From NCBI RefSeq assembly GCF_000002985.6, contig NC_003281.10:8556001-8620000 (forward strand): 64,000 nucleotides of DNA, written 5' to 3'. Of the stretch, positions 23,051-34,982 are shown piece after piece (within the stretch, counting starts at the first letter, position 1; every line of letters begins with the position of its first letter). Both the position numbers and the translations under genes were made by a program. The notes below the pieces were generated by a model. It was not told where the DNA came from and did no database searches. It worked only from the letters and a program-made list of their open reading frames with translations. The stretch is from Caenorhabditis elegans. Taxonomy: Eukaryota; Nematoda; Chromadorea; Rhabditida; Rhabditidae.

Positions 23051-25146
23051 ACTACGGAAACCTTTTAGTTGGAATCTTGCTCATTCTTGCTCATTTTGTC
23101 AGACAGAATTTCTTTTTTAAACTACAAATACTTTGATAACATCATAGTTCAACCCCCTACCACACAAAAGAAACATCAAGAGCATCTGTGCCTCTTAAAA
23201 GTTGACGAATTTTTAATATAAATTTATATCAATTCTTGTATCTCTTTTCTCAATTCAATTCACACACATTTTCACGTATTACATTCAAGTGTTCCCTTAC
23301 CATTTTGTTCCTTTCAATCATGCTTATTGCTTTACAAGTTGTGTTCCCCTTCTCTCTTTTAGTCTGTTGAAATATATCAAAACAAAAGAAAAAAACAACA
23401 ACTGTGTCTCTTTGATATTTCTTCAAGAAGTTTTCTTCTTCTTCTTGACAACCACCACCATCACTATCACCATCGTCACTGACATAGTAGTATTAGCTTG
23501 ACCTTTTTCTATTACAGCATCGCTTGCCTTCTTCTTCTCTTTCCTCTCGTCTTCTCTTAAACTTTCGCTTTTGCGGGTGCCCTCCGTGCGCATCTTCTCG
23601 CCCGTTTTGGTTTCGGTTTCCACTGTGTTTGTTTCTCGTGTCCTTATATGTCTAATCAGTAATCGAAACTAATTAATTTGAAACATTCGATTGTTTCAGT
23701 GTCAAACCACAAGAATTCTTGGGGTTAGAGGTCAAACTAAGAAAAGTTGGAATATGTGAAGAATGGTTATGCTTACAGTATTCGTGGGAAGAACATTTTG
23801 AACGATTGTTCAACTATTTCGAAAAACCTTATTTCCTCTTTTAGACTTTTACGGCTTATATCTCATCTGCCTTTAATTGCAACAAAAAATGGTCCACTGA
23901 CAAAATGTAGGTTAAATATTTTGCACGTTTTTTGATAGTTGAAAGTTTTTGAGAAAACTGAAGACAATCAAGATATAAATTGTAAAAGTGGAATAAGGAA
24001 GGTGCAAGTGTTTTACTTAAAATACGGTATCTTGCATCAAAATTAACCAGAACTTTGCTTTTTTGACAATTACTAGTCTATAAAAACATGTATACCTGCT
24101 TTCAGCCTTTCAGGATATCTCCTGCCTACCTGCCTACGGGCCTATCAATTGTAAAGGCAAGCCTTGGCATGCTTGGGGCTATGTAGTTCTAGTTGAAGAA
24201 GTTTTCTCGCCGAATGCCAAAATTGAAACCGTTTGATAAAACTGCAAAAAACATCTTTCTATGATAATCTAGAGTCATTGTTAACCTTCATCGTTGAAAG
24301 ACAAAACCAAAAATCTAAATAGAGACCAATTTTCTGAGCTTTTCCCACCTTGATCCTTCCGTCTGCCGCAAGTATTAAAAGATCGTGAACATATATCCGT
24401 GCACAATGCACTCTCAAAAAGTTGTCACCTTTTCCACCAGTTTTTCACCCTTTCACCCCATCAATATAAATATTTGCAAATTATCTATCTCTTTCTCCAA
24501 AGTTTGTTAGTAGCACCCTACAAATATAACTGAACTTTTCCGGTTTCCGCCTGCCATCGTAACCTATTTTCATCACCTCCCACCATCAATATTTGCTCAA
24601 TAACTTCCATACATTTTTTTTCGGTCTTTTCCAGTCTTTTTTTCATTTCAACCTATTCACTTCTTCTGCTTTTTCCAACCCCTTCCGTTTATTGACTATA
24701 AGTTTTGTTGTGTTATTCAAGCATATTTCATTTTGCAATAACTGTTTACTCATCGAAAAACTATTTTCCCCTATTTGTTTTTTCAACATCTCTTCCTCTT
24801 TAATTCGTTGTTTTTCCGCATCGTTTCCTTTTTTAGACGTGTTATTTGTTATCATAAACCCATCCGGAAAATGTAGTATAATAAAATAAAAAGGTAAATA
24901 AATAATCTCTATTTCTCTCTCCTTCGAAAAATTTCAAAATCGACACATAGGCTAGGAGGCTCCGCCTATTTTATTTGCTCTGACCACCCTCTCCAACCCA
25001 CGTTTGATTATATATATAAATTGCACAAATTCTTTAAAACCTTCACGACAAGACTCTATTTCTTGATCCTCTATTATTTCTCGCAATTTTGTTGGTTTCA
25101 GACGAACCAATAATCGAAACGAACCGACCTTAAAATCAGAAGAATC

Positions 25147-27301
25147 ATGTGGTGGTTCGGTGGAAATCCGAGTCCTTCTGACTATCCAAATGCTGCTATT
25201 CCTAATTTTAATATGCACGCTTTTGTGGTAAGTATTTAACTTTTTTTTTCCTTAGGTTAATGTGAGCCAACTCCTTTAATTTCTAGCTTCTATTGTTAAT
25301 GTTAGGAGTAGTTACCGTACTTCCACAATGAGGATTGCACATGCTTCTTCAAGAGGAAATATCTCAGTTCATTTTAGTTATTAGTAATTGAAAAGTAAAG
25401 CAATCGTTTACATTTTCAGATATTCTCGGTATTTCTGATACCCCTCATTGCCTACATCCTTATACTTCCTGGAGTACGGCGGAAGCGGGTTGTCACCACT
25501 GTCACATATGTCCTTATGCTAGCCGTAGGTGGTGCTTTAATAGGTAATTTCATGTTTTTGTTTCTTTTTTACACAGTATCAGTTTCAGCGTCTCTGATTT
25601 ATCCGTGTTGGGCGTCGGGTTCTCAAATGATCTACACACAATTTCGTGGCCACTCGAATGAGAGGATATTGGCCAAAATTGGTGTCGAGATCGGGTTGCA
25701 AAAAGTGAACGTTACACTCAAATGTTAGTTTAAGATAAGAGAAATAATTTTTGAAACGTTTTTTTTTTCAGTCGAACGATTACTTTCTTCCAATGATGTG
25801 CTTCCGGGTAGCGATATGACGGAATTATATTATAACGAAGGATTCGATATTTCCGGAAGTGAGATTTTGACTTTTTCGCTGAATTTGAAAAGCTTTATTT
25901 TTCAGTTTCATCAATGGCAGAAGCACTTCACCACGGGCTCGAGAACGGTCTACCGTATCCAATGCTCAGTGTTCTTGAGTATTTCTCATTAAATCAAGAT
26001 TCATTCGACTGGGGACGGCACTATCGAGTTGCTGGTCACTACACACATGCAGCTATCTGGTTTGCATTTGCTTGTTGGTGTCTTTCAGTGGTTCTAATGC
26101 TGTTTTTACCACATAATGCCTATAAGGTGAGAAATCATTTTTAATAGATTACTGTAATTATTTTCATTTCTCAAAAAATATGATGTTGAGTTAAGTGATA
26201 TTCAACCAACGTTCCTAAACATAAATGCGGTAGTTTTCCTGGTAGAATTTTGCTCTGAAAAGCTTAACTTCGAACATTTAGATGTTTCATTAAGAACTTA
26301 ATAAAGTAAACTTTAAGTAGCTAAATTACGAATGAATGCCATTTTCAGTCCATCCTCGCCACCGGAATCTCTTGTCTTATCGCGTGTCTTGTCTATTTAC
26401 TCCTCTCACCTTGCGAACTTCGGATAGCATTCACTGGTGAAAACTTCGAAAGAGTCGATTTAACGGCTACCTTTTCCTTCTGTTTCTATCTTATTTTTGC
26501 AATTGGTATTCTCTGTGTACTCTGTGGTCTTGGTCTGGGTATCTGTGAGCATTGGCGAATCTACACTCTGTCCACATTTTTGGATGCCAGCCTTGATGAG
26601 CATGTCGGTCCAAAATGGAAGAAGCTTCCGACTGGAGGACCTGCATTGCAAGGAGTACAGATTGGAGCATATGGAACAAATGTGTGAAATAAATATGTCT
26701 AATGCAGACTCTCAAAGTTATTTTTTCAGACGACAAACAGCAGTCGCGACAAAAACGATATATCAAGTGATAAGACTGCTGGATCAAGTGGATTCCAATC
26801 ACGAACAAGCACATGTCAATCGAGTGCAAGCTCAGCTTCATTGAGGTAACTACTTATTTTTTAGATATTTTTTCTAAATTTTAAACTCAAAAGGTGGCCA
26901 AGTTCTCGTTCGACCACACCAGGTTTTACATCAATTTGTTTGGATTTGGAAAATATGGAAAATACTGAAAATATAACGTAATGTTTTAGAGTTGGACCCT
27001 GGTGATTGGTTTAGAGATTGTTATAAAAGGGAACCCGGAAAGTTATAATCTGTCTCTTATTAACAAAATCCTATGCTTGTAAGGTTCCTAGAAAAAAGTT
27101 CCATGAACCAGAAAAAGGAACCTCTTTACAGTTGACATTCCCCCTGGTTTCCCCCAGGAAAAAACTGTATTACTTCCCAAAATTCAATTTCTTCCTAATT
27201 TCAGGAGCCAATCATCAATTGAAACAGTGCACGACGAAGCAGAACTCGAGCGGACGCATGTCCACTTTTTACAGGAACCATGTTCATCTTCATCAACATG
27301 A
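25147..27301 (+). CDS. doxa-1: Dual oxidase maturation factor (DUOXA family)
   Basis: Exons 25147-25227, 25420-25543, 25589-25723, 25772-25858, 25906-26126, 26349-26681, 26730-26845 and 27205-27301 give 397 residues. DUOXA proteins are multipass ER/plasma-membrane partners that let dual oxidases mature and reach the cell surface. In worms the partner BLI-3 makes peroxide for cuticle cross-linking. Family landmarks include an early hydrophobic segment ending ILPGVRRK, the extracellular IGVEIGLQKVNVTL block (human IGLQVGLGGVNITL), LENGLPYPML and YRVAGHYTHA (human YRLAGHYTSA). Five hydrophobic segments are visible. The C-terminal 100 residues are Ser/Thr-rich and cytosolic in character. The 45-nt second intron (25544-25588) is in frame and stop-free, so its retention would add 15 residues. 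The symbol is from family recognition and from memory of C06E1.3. Confidence 0.93.
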
Positions 27302-28255
27302 TCCCTCTTTGAGTTTCATTCGAACTTCTTTATCTCTTTTCTAGGTGTATTATTTTCCAATCATTTTCTTTCTCTTCCATTTTTTTCATTCTATCATTCT
27401 TCATCCGTGACATTCAACTTTCATCGATATCGATTTTCTGCCTGACCCCGGTCATACGGGGAGATAGATCCAGTGTGTGTATCGTGTGTATATGTACGTG
27501 TATACATACGTTCCCCTCCATTCATTTAATTTTAATCCCGGTGACATTTTTCCAGCTTTTCCCATAACATTTTGTGTGTAAATACCATCCAATCATATTT
27601 CATTTCAATTCAGAGTTTTACTAATTTCTACTGGTACTCTTCCTTTTTTCAATCACTTTTCCCTCACTTTCTCTGCCCCCTTGTCCCAATCCCTGTCATG
27701 TTTCTTCCTGTGTTTCTTCACGTTGTGAGTCGCCTTCGAAACGGGTCATCCAGGGATTCATTGTCTCCCAAAGTCGCCATGTCCATTTGAAGAGCATTTT
27801 TCTGTCTGTCGAGCTGTATTATGATTGATGCATTGGTTTTTTAGTTACGGGTTTTTAGAGACCTAGTTATGAGTTATTTCTTTCTATTTTCACTTTGTGA
27901 TTTGAAAAAATGAAAAATTCAATTCTTGATTTTCTTGTTACTCACATATCCAAGCAATCAAAAAATGTACATTTGTTGCGCCGGTCAAGAGAAAGTAAAT
28001 ATTAAGTTCTTTTGTTGCAACATGCCCTATATTTTTACGGTTTTAAAGTTCCTGTACTCAAAATGGTCAAAATGGACCGAGTTTTTAAACTAGAAAATAC
28101 CGAAATTCCTCATAATTTGTCCCCTGTTCACCAAAAGATTTTCTGCCAAAAACTTCAAGACAAGAATTTACATTTAATTTCAAAACGAATAAACAAGTAA
28201 AGGAAATAAGAATATCAAAAAATTTGCATATAATGTTTTCAGCGAGTAACAAATT
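27302..28255. other. Convergent intergenic region, doxa-1 to glr-1
   Basis: Both flanking genes end here: doxa-1 from the left and glr-1 from the right. The left part (27340-27780) is pyrimidine-rich and probably doxa-1 3' UTR. An AATAAA near 28189 is far from the doxa-1 stop. No gene is supported between them. Confidence 0.5.
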
Positions 28256-31200
28256 TCAGACAGCTGTGTTGTAGAGAGTGTTTGCAGGTCGATCCACATT
28301 ATTGAAAGCTTCTTTTTCATTTGCAGGCAAGAATGCAGCTACCTGGAAAACAATAATATTTGTGGCAAAAAATCAGTGATAATGAAAATAGCTTTTAAAA
28401 AATTATTTGATTGAGCTTGTGGAATAAGTTAATCTGAGTCGTTTTGGTTATTTTTGCAACGATTAAATTTTTGTTGTAAGAAATATTAACCTGTTGTCTT
28501 CTAATTGCATTATGAGATTGAGATCCTGGTTGTGCAACTGCACCTCCTTCGACTGATAATCTTAATTGAGATGACAATGCACTTTTCAAATTTTTCTGAA
28601 ATCATCTTTATCCACCAGTTTTTCATATATTTCCCACCGCAAAATTCGCCACCATAGAATTGGAATTAGATTTCCTCGCTTCAATCCTACTTCGATACAA
28701 GAATTCCCCGAGTGCAGCCAACATTGAAATGACCATACCACCCATTAAAATATAAAATATTCCAGCAACTTTTGATAGATTCAAACTAGCAGATGACCCG
28801 TCAACAGTAATACCCGCATCGCATTGTCCTCTATCATACCACCATTTGTTTTCCAACTTTTTCAGTTCACCACGTTCTTGGAGGGCTAAAATTGCCAAGT
28901 TGATATGATCCTTCCAGTCGGAGCCGAAAGGTGTCGCTATTCCATATCCGATACTGTTGAGATTTGCTCCTGAAAACTCCTTATTTTGTGTAAGAATTAT
29001 ACTATTTCGTCTAAATTCTACGGTAGTAGGATAACTTTATTTCCAAAAATGTAAGTTTCAACTTCACTTACCAACTTTCATTGTATCACATGGTTTTCTT
29101 GTATTCTCATATTCATTTGCAGTTGCTTCTAAAAGAAATGCATATCTTCCTTTATGACTTCGAACTCTTTCAATTCCTTCCGCATAACTAGCCACAAAAA
29201 CTGGCGGAACTTGCGATTCCATATATCTCCACATTCTCTGATATATTTGAACGGAGGAATACTGAAATTTGAGGATTATTCCTAAAATAATAACAGTAAT
29301 TTACTTTGAAGAAAGAAGCTGTCGATCCGCCACCTTGAATTCCGTATTTAATCTTCGACTGTTTCGCCAAGTCTTCAACACTTTCTATAGGAGCTTGCAT
29401 TTTTTCAAGTGTTAGGAACGCAGCCAAGTTAGCAGTGTAAGAAGAAACGATGATCATTGTGAAAAACCACCAAGCAGAAGATGCGATACGACCCGAAATT
29501 GATCTGGAAATAAAAAACAGTTTATTTTTTAGTACGGTGTCCATTTATTTTAAGGTAAATTTCTTGAATTTTAGTTCGTGCTACAGTAATACCTAACTAG
29601 ACAATGCGCGAGGAACTTGTTTTAATTAAGATTTTATAATTAAAAACCTAGAGAATTTTAGTATTTTTTATGCATTACGCACATTACTAAAAGTTCGTTG
29701 AATTTTACAAATGACTAAAACCCAATATAAATCAAACCTTGGTAAAATATCAGTTCCTTGCTGCATGAAAGCTGCTAGTGTAAACCATAAGCAATTATAA
29801 ACAGAAAAATCGTTGGAAATAGTGAATCCTCCTCTGGAAGTCTCCTCGACTCTCCATTCATACGGTGAAAACCTTGAAACAAGAAAGATGACTACTGACA
29901 CCTGAACGCAAAACATTTCTAAAAAATATTTTTCAAAAAGTTAATTTCACCCCAATATACGCGAATATGATGTACATCCAAATCTCTGTACTAAGCGGTT
30001 GCATAAAGGAAAATACTGAAAACTCTTGTTTGTCAGGCTTCTTGATCATAATTGAAATTCCAGTTGTCATAAATGGTTTTGAAAAATCCACGACTCGTTC
30101 TCTTTCTTGATTTATTGTAAGTGATGCAACTACAGCATGGGCTCTTCCACTCAGAAGTTCTCCAATCATTCCATCCCAGCTTCCGTCAGCTTGTTTTGAT
30201 CCCGCCTGAAAGAGTTTATAAAAAACAATTCGTAAAATTTTCTCACTAGCCTTTGTTCCTAATTTGATCTCATAATTGAACTCCTCAATTTTGTCAGCCA
30301 ACAGTTTCAGCAAGTCGATACAAAATCCTTCAAACTTATTGTTCCCCTGACATTCTGTCAAATTTGCCATTTCCAAACATTCTCGTTTTATCATCACAAA
30401 TGGAGCAACTAGATTCGTGAGCACTATCACTTGATTATCCTTATGATCATTTTGACTCTTTCTCGAATGTTGAGCAACTGTTCGATTTGAGAAGAATCCA
30501 ACACCTTGTCGCCACGCTAATACTTCTTTTGAATTGAAAGTTGCTTTTGTATTTGATACCAAGTCAACTATGGATACATCAAAGTTCTTGCGATTTCCAA
30601 AACGATCGAATTCGATATTCCCAGTTAATGTTCCCTCTTTGTGTCCAATTTTCATCTGTAATAGTATGTATTACTGAGCAGGTTTTTTTTTGAAAAACGT
30701 ACATTTCTAAAAGCAACTCCGATTGTTTTTCCATGCTCAAATGAAGAGAAAGGTCGATTTGGATGAGAACGGTCAGAAAGAGGATCACAGTAGATTCCTG
30801 AAAGTCCAGAAAATTAAAAAAAAACGTTTAACGTATCCAACATTTACCTGGAAATCCACGATTGAAAAATCTCCTATGTCGAAATGTACCATGGAACAAT
30901 GAATCATTCGCTTGCAGGCACTTTGCAAATCCATGCCACGTAACTAACATTGCATCGTGTCCAACAGCTGCCTCAACACTAACATCATCTCCACCTCCTA
31001 ATGAAGATGACGTCTTCAAATGTTTCTTTAGTGACCAATACTCTCTTCCATCTTTATTGATTATATTGAAACCTGATATATTGATATTTCCATTTTGGAA
31101 CATCTCTTGGTCGTAGGGAAGAAAATCCTGTAAAATTAATTATAATATAAAAAAGTGGCACAGTGTAACATGAGCTCTATTAGTCTCGTAACCAAATTTT

Positions 31201-32615
31201 TCAGTTTGTTTTAAAGGTATAGGTTACTACTACTCTAAAACAAAACCAAAATTCAAAAGAAAACTGAAAGATATTTTCGCACTGCATTTGATTCCAAAAT
31301 GTTTCACAATTGCGGTCAAAGATGAGCAAAAAGTTTAAGGTTTTTGCAATGTTTAAACATTATAGAATTATCAAATTTCAATTCTGTCACTAAACTGTCA
31401 GTTCACTAAACTTACATAATTTGCCAGCACATAGTGATAGTTAGCCTGATTAAATTGTGCCGAGCGAATATTAATTAGAAGTTTCTTGAGTCGTTTCGGA
31501 GATGCACAATCGATAAGTATTCGATTTGTTTCATTATTTCTCATCATATTAAATTGCATTAAATACGCTTCAAACTGTTTTTCATCAGCCGGCAAATCGA
31601 ACATGGACGCTTTGACAGAAGTATTGGTTCGAGTACGAAGATGTCTCCAAAGTGATGGTAGGTGGAGGCTTGCTAGAATTATTTTTTCGTTGAATATCGA
31701 AGTTAAAAATTGAAACTACCATGTACTGGGTCAATCAAAACCAGAACCTCTCCCCATCCTTTGTGAACAATAAAATCAGCTAGCAGTTCACTAATTGGAG
31801 GTCTCACTGAAACTTCGAAAAGATTCCCGAATTGTTGTTGTTGATGGTCATCATTTGATAGAGCGGTCAGTGAGACAAGAGGCATTTCAAGTGCATCAGA
31901 TACTCCTCGAATACCTTCTCTTCCTTTTCCATCAACACTTGAAAGTAATGCCATTGCACCTTCTTTAAGCTCATCACAGACTGCGTTCACCATGTTCCAC
32001 GAGACAGCAGCGCCTTCTTCAACTACGCGGTGGTCAAATGCAAGTCTGAAAAGGGAAACGGAGAAGTTGGGTGGAAATCTTTGTAATGATCGAGAACAGT
32101 GTGTACAAATTTATATTCCAATAGGCTTTTGATAGTGTGCGCGAGGTAGAACATAAATAATTACTCACTTAAACGGTACATCGTCTCTGGAATTGATATG
32201 ATCAGATGTGTATTCCATAGCTTTCAGAGCCACTCTCGATACTTCTTCATTGTTCCCAAATGATTCTGAAAGTTTTATAGAGTTCTTATTTTATTCCAAC
32301 AGTTTTTTTTCATCAGTAAGCCTTCAATGTGTGAACAGAAATGTATGCCTTCAAGGCGACCTAGGCTCGTGTGGGACAAGCGAATATGTATGGCTGAAGA
32401 CATTCCTGATTACCTCGGAACCACTACAGTATTGCTTCAGTACAGTCATTCTTAACAAGTTTCTCAAGGTTTAAACTTTGATGGATTTTTCAAAACTTTA
32501 TTTTTCTTGTAAACTCACTGATAATAATATGACTTGGATATGGTTGAACTACAGTTAAGTTGAAAACAGTGAATAGAACACCGAACATGTTCAAAAAAGA
32601 AAACGAAGAAAACAT
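28256..32615 (-). CDS. glr-1: AMPA/kainate-type ionotropic glutamate receptor subunit
   Basis: Fourteen exons (minus strand, in transcript order): 32519-32615, 32169-32265, 31720-32045, 31416-31672, 30848-31127, 30703-30797, 30251-30655, 29951-30205, 29738-29901, 29305-29503, 29072-29261, 28638-28969, 28491-28595 and 28256-28342. They give 962 residues, the length I recall for C. elegans GLR-1. It is a glutamate-gated cation channel subunit of command interneurons. There is a signal peptide, an amino-terminal domain, two ligand-binding lobes, a re-entrant pore with [12 protein letters not shown] (Q at the Q/R site), and SYTANLAAF at 680-688, the lurcher motif with Ala687. The C-terminus NTLYNTAV is a class I PDZ ligand. 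Intron 7 (30206-30250) needs a GC donor to stay in frame. The donor GCG/GTGGGA at 28637 is weak. The start is the first ATG of a hydrophobic leader. Confidence 0.97.
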
Positions 32616-33335
32616 TGTGAATGTGTCAGATTGGGTGCCGGCGACGTCGACTTGCTTTGCCTTTCTTCTCGGAAATTTGATCCTTCACTTCATTGTACAC
32701 AGAAAATTGGATGTTCTTTCGGATTAACACATGTCTTAGAAAGGGTGAGAGTACAAGAAAGAAGTCAGCTAAGGAAGAATAGTCTTATTTCGGCGAAATT
32801 GAAAAAGTACGAAGTGAAGTGACCGAGACGAAGAAAAATTGGAGGACCTTCGCGTCCGCCCGCAGCCAAGTGTGTAAAGAGTAGGAGCGGAGGGAGCCGA
32901 GCACTCGCAAACCCTAAATTGCATTTCAGACTCACCTCTGAGCATTTGAATAGTGTATGAGAAGAAGAGACGTAGACAGAAATGGCCAATCAACGTCCCC
33001 CACCCATACACAGGGAGAGACACTTGGATGGGAGGGCAGCACATCTTCATTTTCGGGACACGGACGAGCGGATGAAAAGGAACCTCTTTTGACTGAATTT
33101 GATGAAATAAGGTTTGGAATGAACAAGTTATGGAAATTTATATTTTCATAGTTGCGGGAGAAGCCCCCAGGAAAATTTAGAGTTTGTGTTCTGATACTTT
33201 TCAGCTTCCACGAAGTTTCAAAGAATTGAATATTTTCCATTAAAAAGTGAGAAAACAGTGTTTTAAATTTACGATGTGATCTTTTCAGAACAAATATTCG
33301 ATGCTCAATAGTATTTATTCAATAAACAAATTCAT
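32616..33335. other. glr-1 promoter side and FIP-like gene A 3' flank
   Basis: No coding gene is supported. The left part lies directly upstream of the glr-1 start and should include its proximal promoter. The right end (about 33241-33335) is the 3' flank of the first FIP-like gene. Overlapping open frames of 60-100 codons on both strands around 32630-33240 have no domain or splice context. Confidence 0.45.
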
Positions 33336-33488
33336 TTATTTCTTTGGACGTTCAGCTCCAATGATGACTCCACTTCCATATCCACCCCCATATCCTCCAC
33401 ACTTCTTGCCTCCGCCTCCAGGTAGGAAGATTCCAGAAGCCGATGAAATTGCCAATATAGCGAAGATGAATACAGAATAAACGTTCAT
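33336..33488 (-). CDS. FIP/FIPR-like secreted glycine-rich peptide A
   Basis: A single exon encodes 50 residues. A signal peptide (MNVYSVFIFAILAISSASG) is followed by a short mature peptide with FLPGGGGKKCGGYGGG, one cysteine, and the C-terminus GVIIGAERPKK. In C. elegans the fungus-induced protein (FIP) and related (FIPR) genes encode small secreted Gly-rich peptides of this form, induced in the epidermis. That this copy is induced is inference. A TATTTATA (TATAAATA on the coding strand) at 33541-33548 and a CATAAGAAGCTCATCTTCTC block precede the ATG and are shared with the neighbours. It is divergent from copy B, 431 bases away. This group probably includes C06E1.5 and C06E1.6 (fip-3, fipr-16), but I cannot assign which is which. 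Confidence 0.88.
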   Translation of the reverse strand: MNVYSVFIFAILAISSASGIFLPGGGGKKCGGYGGGYGSGVIIGAERPKK

Positions 33489-33919
33489 AGTTGATGAAGA
33501 GAAGATGAGCTTCTTATGCTTCGAACAACGATTTCATGAATATTTATACGGTAGGAAACTGTCATAACATTTTTATCCAAATTTTATTGAAGTGTAGGCC
33601 ACAATAAATACTTACAGTTTTCGATAAAATGTTTTATTACAAGTTTAAATTGCAAACTGCTTGTTACAGTTTTGCCCGAAGTTTCTGATGTTGAGTGTGA
33701 CAATCATCACGTCAGATATCGATAAAACAAAAGAGCAAATAATCAAGTAACGTTTTTCATTTTTGCAAACACAAAGGTGATTCAAATCACAAACCTCAAC
33801 CATTGATAAGAACGTAATAAAACTTGATTTTGCCTACGATTTCATGATAATATTTTAGTATAAATATCGGATATAGTTGTTGTTCAAATCATAAGAAGCT
33901 CATCTTCTCTTCAACAACT
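33489..33919. promoter_or_regulatory. Shared divergent promoter of FIP-like genes A and B
   Basis: The two genes are transcribed away from each other from this 431-base spacer. Each side has a TATAAATA box about 55-60 bases from its ATG (33541-33548 for A; 33859-33866 for B) and the same CATAAGAAGCTCATCTTCTC block next to the start codon. The spacer is therefore roughly mirror-symmetric at its edges, as expected after inverted duplication. The same elements precede copy C. Confidence 0.7.
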
Positions 33920-34072
33920 ATGAACGTTCATTCTGTATTCATTTTCGCTGTTTTGGCAATTTCATTTGCTTCTGGAATCTTCTTTCCAGGTGGAGGAAGC
34001 AAGAAGTGTGGAGGTTATGGTGGTGGTTATGGAAGTGGAGTCATCATTGGAGCTGAACGGCCAAAGAAATAA
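33920..34072 (+). CDS. FIP/FIPR-like secreted glycine-rich peptide B
   Basis: A single exon encodes 50 residues, identical to copy A except for about six positions (MNVH, AVLA, SFAS, FFPGGGS). It has the same signal peptide, single-cysteine KKCGGYGGGYGSG core and GAERPKK end. TATAAATA lies at 33859-33866, 54 bases before the ATG. An AATAAA follows the stop within about 20 bases. It is inverted relative to A and C. The role is presumed to be the same secreted defence-type peptide; nothing in the sequence shows a different target. Confidence 0.88.
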   Translation: MNVHSVFIFAVLAISFASGIFFPGGGSKKCGGYGGGYGSGVIIGAERPKK

Positions 34073-34832
34073 TTTTGCTTTTTAATTCAATAAACAAAGC
34101 ATTTCAAAATATGCACATTTAGGAGAATATGAAATTACTCTGAAATATCTTAAAAAAATTTAGAGTCGTTGAAAAGCTGCATAATTCAGCTGAATTCTAA
34201 TCTGGAACAACGGTGTCTTTGAATTTGCTGTTTGAAGCAAAAAAACCAAAATTGTTTGCCACAACTATCGACTTTGTTCCAGGATAAGACGACTAACCTA
34301 GATGCTGGTCGATTATAGATGATCCATACTGTTTCATCAGCTCTGGGTCCCGGCCTGGGCCCGGTCCGTAAAAACTACAGTTTTTCAAAACCCATTCCCT
34401 TGTGTTAGATGATCAATCATCCAACCACTCTTCTCATTGGGAAAACAGATGTGTAAATAAATTACATATTTGTTAAGAAATTTTGGTCATTGTTCAGGGA
34501 AAATTCTCATGAATAAAACAATCATGAAAACATGAAAACAATCATGAAAACCATGTAAGGAATTGATACTTCTTTAAATTTTGAGCTTTGTTTTCTGTAT
34601 TTCTAATAGTTTCTTAATTCTTATACTTCCTTAAAAACAGTGACTTCGACTTTCATAGTTTCGAAATGTTTCTAATTTATATGAATGCTATTGTTATTTT
34701 TTGGATTTTATAATTTAAGAAACGGAATTATTTGTGTTGATAAATTATCCACTGTAGGGTCAGTTCTCTGATAAGGTTGAAGTCAGCAATTATTCGATGC
34801 GCAAAAGTATTTATTAATTAAACCAAATTAAT
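34073..34832. other. Intergenic between FIP-like genes B and C
   Basis: AT-rich spacer with no open frame of note. ATCATGAAAACATGAAAACA around 34520-34555 is a short local tandem of ATGAAAAC. The right end is the 3' flank of copy C, resembling that of copy A (ATTCGATGCGCAAAAGTATT against a similar ATGCTCAATAGTATT). Confidence 0.5.
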
Positions 34833-34982
34833 TTACTTCTTTGGACGTTCGGCTCCAATGATGACTCCACTTCCATATTCACCATGTCCTCCACACTTCT
34901 TGCCTCCTCCTCCTGGTAAGAAGATTCCAGTAACCGATGAAATTGCCAAAACAGCGAAGATGAATACAGAATAAACGATCAT
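34833..34982 (-). CDS. FIP/FIPR-like secreted glycine-rich peptide C
   Basis: A single exon encodes 49 residues. It has the same architecture as A and B: leader MIVYSVFIFAVLAISSVTG, then FLPGGGGKKCGGHGEYGSG and GVIIGAERPKK. Compared with A it has lost one residue of the glycine/tyrosine core and carries His-Gly-Glu in place of Tyr-Gly-Gly-Gly. It is the most divergent of the three. A TATTTATA at 35035-35042 and the CATAAGAAGCTTATCTTCTC block lie upstream. That block has one base change from A and B, which makes an AGATAAG GATA-type site on the coding strand. Confidence 0.87.
   Translation of the reverse strand: MIVYSVFIFAVLAISSVTGIFLPGGGGKKCGGHGEYGSGVIIGAERPKK

Larger units (their letters stand above)
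20690..25146. other. Gene-poor stretch before doxa-1
   Basis: No convincing gene. It contains a compact hairpin (21501-21541), a degenerate GGCAAACTT-type minisatellite (about 22225-22425), a CCTA-rich degenerate minisatellite (about 22929-23050) and short TTC and ACC/ATC microsatellite-like runs near 23426-23470. The part next to 25146 would carry the doxa-1 promoter, and a GTTGGTTTCAG acceptor ends at 25101. A 152-codon minus-strand open frame (22320-22778) overlaps the minisatellite and has no recognisable domain. Confidence 0.4.

Noticed and set aside
30250-30250. Ordinary GT donor for glr-1 intron 7, four bases inside the GC donor (GCTA then GTGAGA)
   Set aside because: Using it leaves a 41-base intron and shifts the frame before the conserved [10 protein letters not shown] block.
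32630-33240. Overlapping 60-100 codon open frames on both strands between glr-1 and the first FIP-like gene
   Set aside because: Several frames are open at once on both strands with no domain or conserved start context, which suggests chance in a less AT-rich promoter region.
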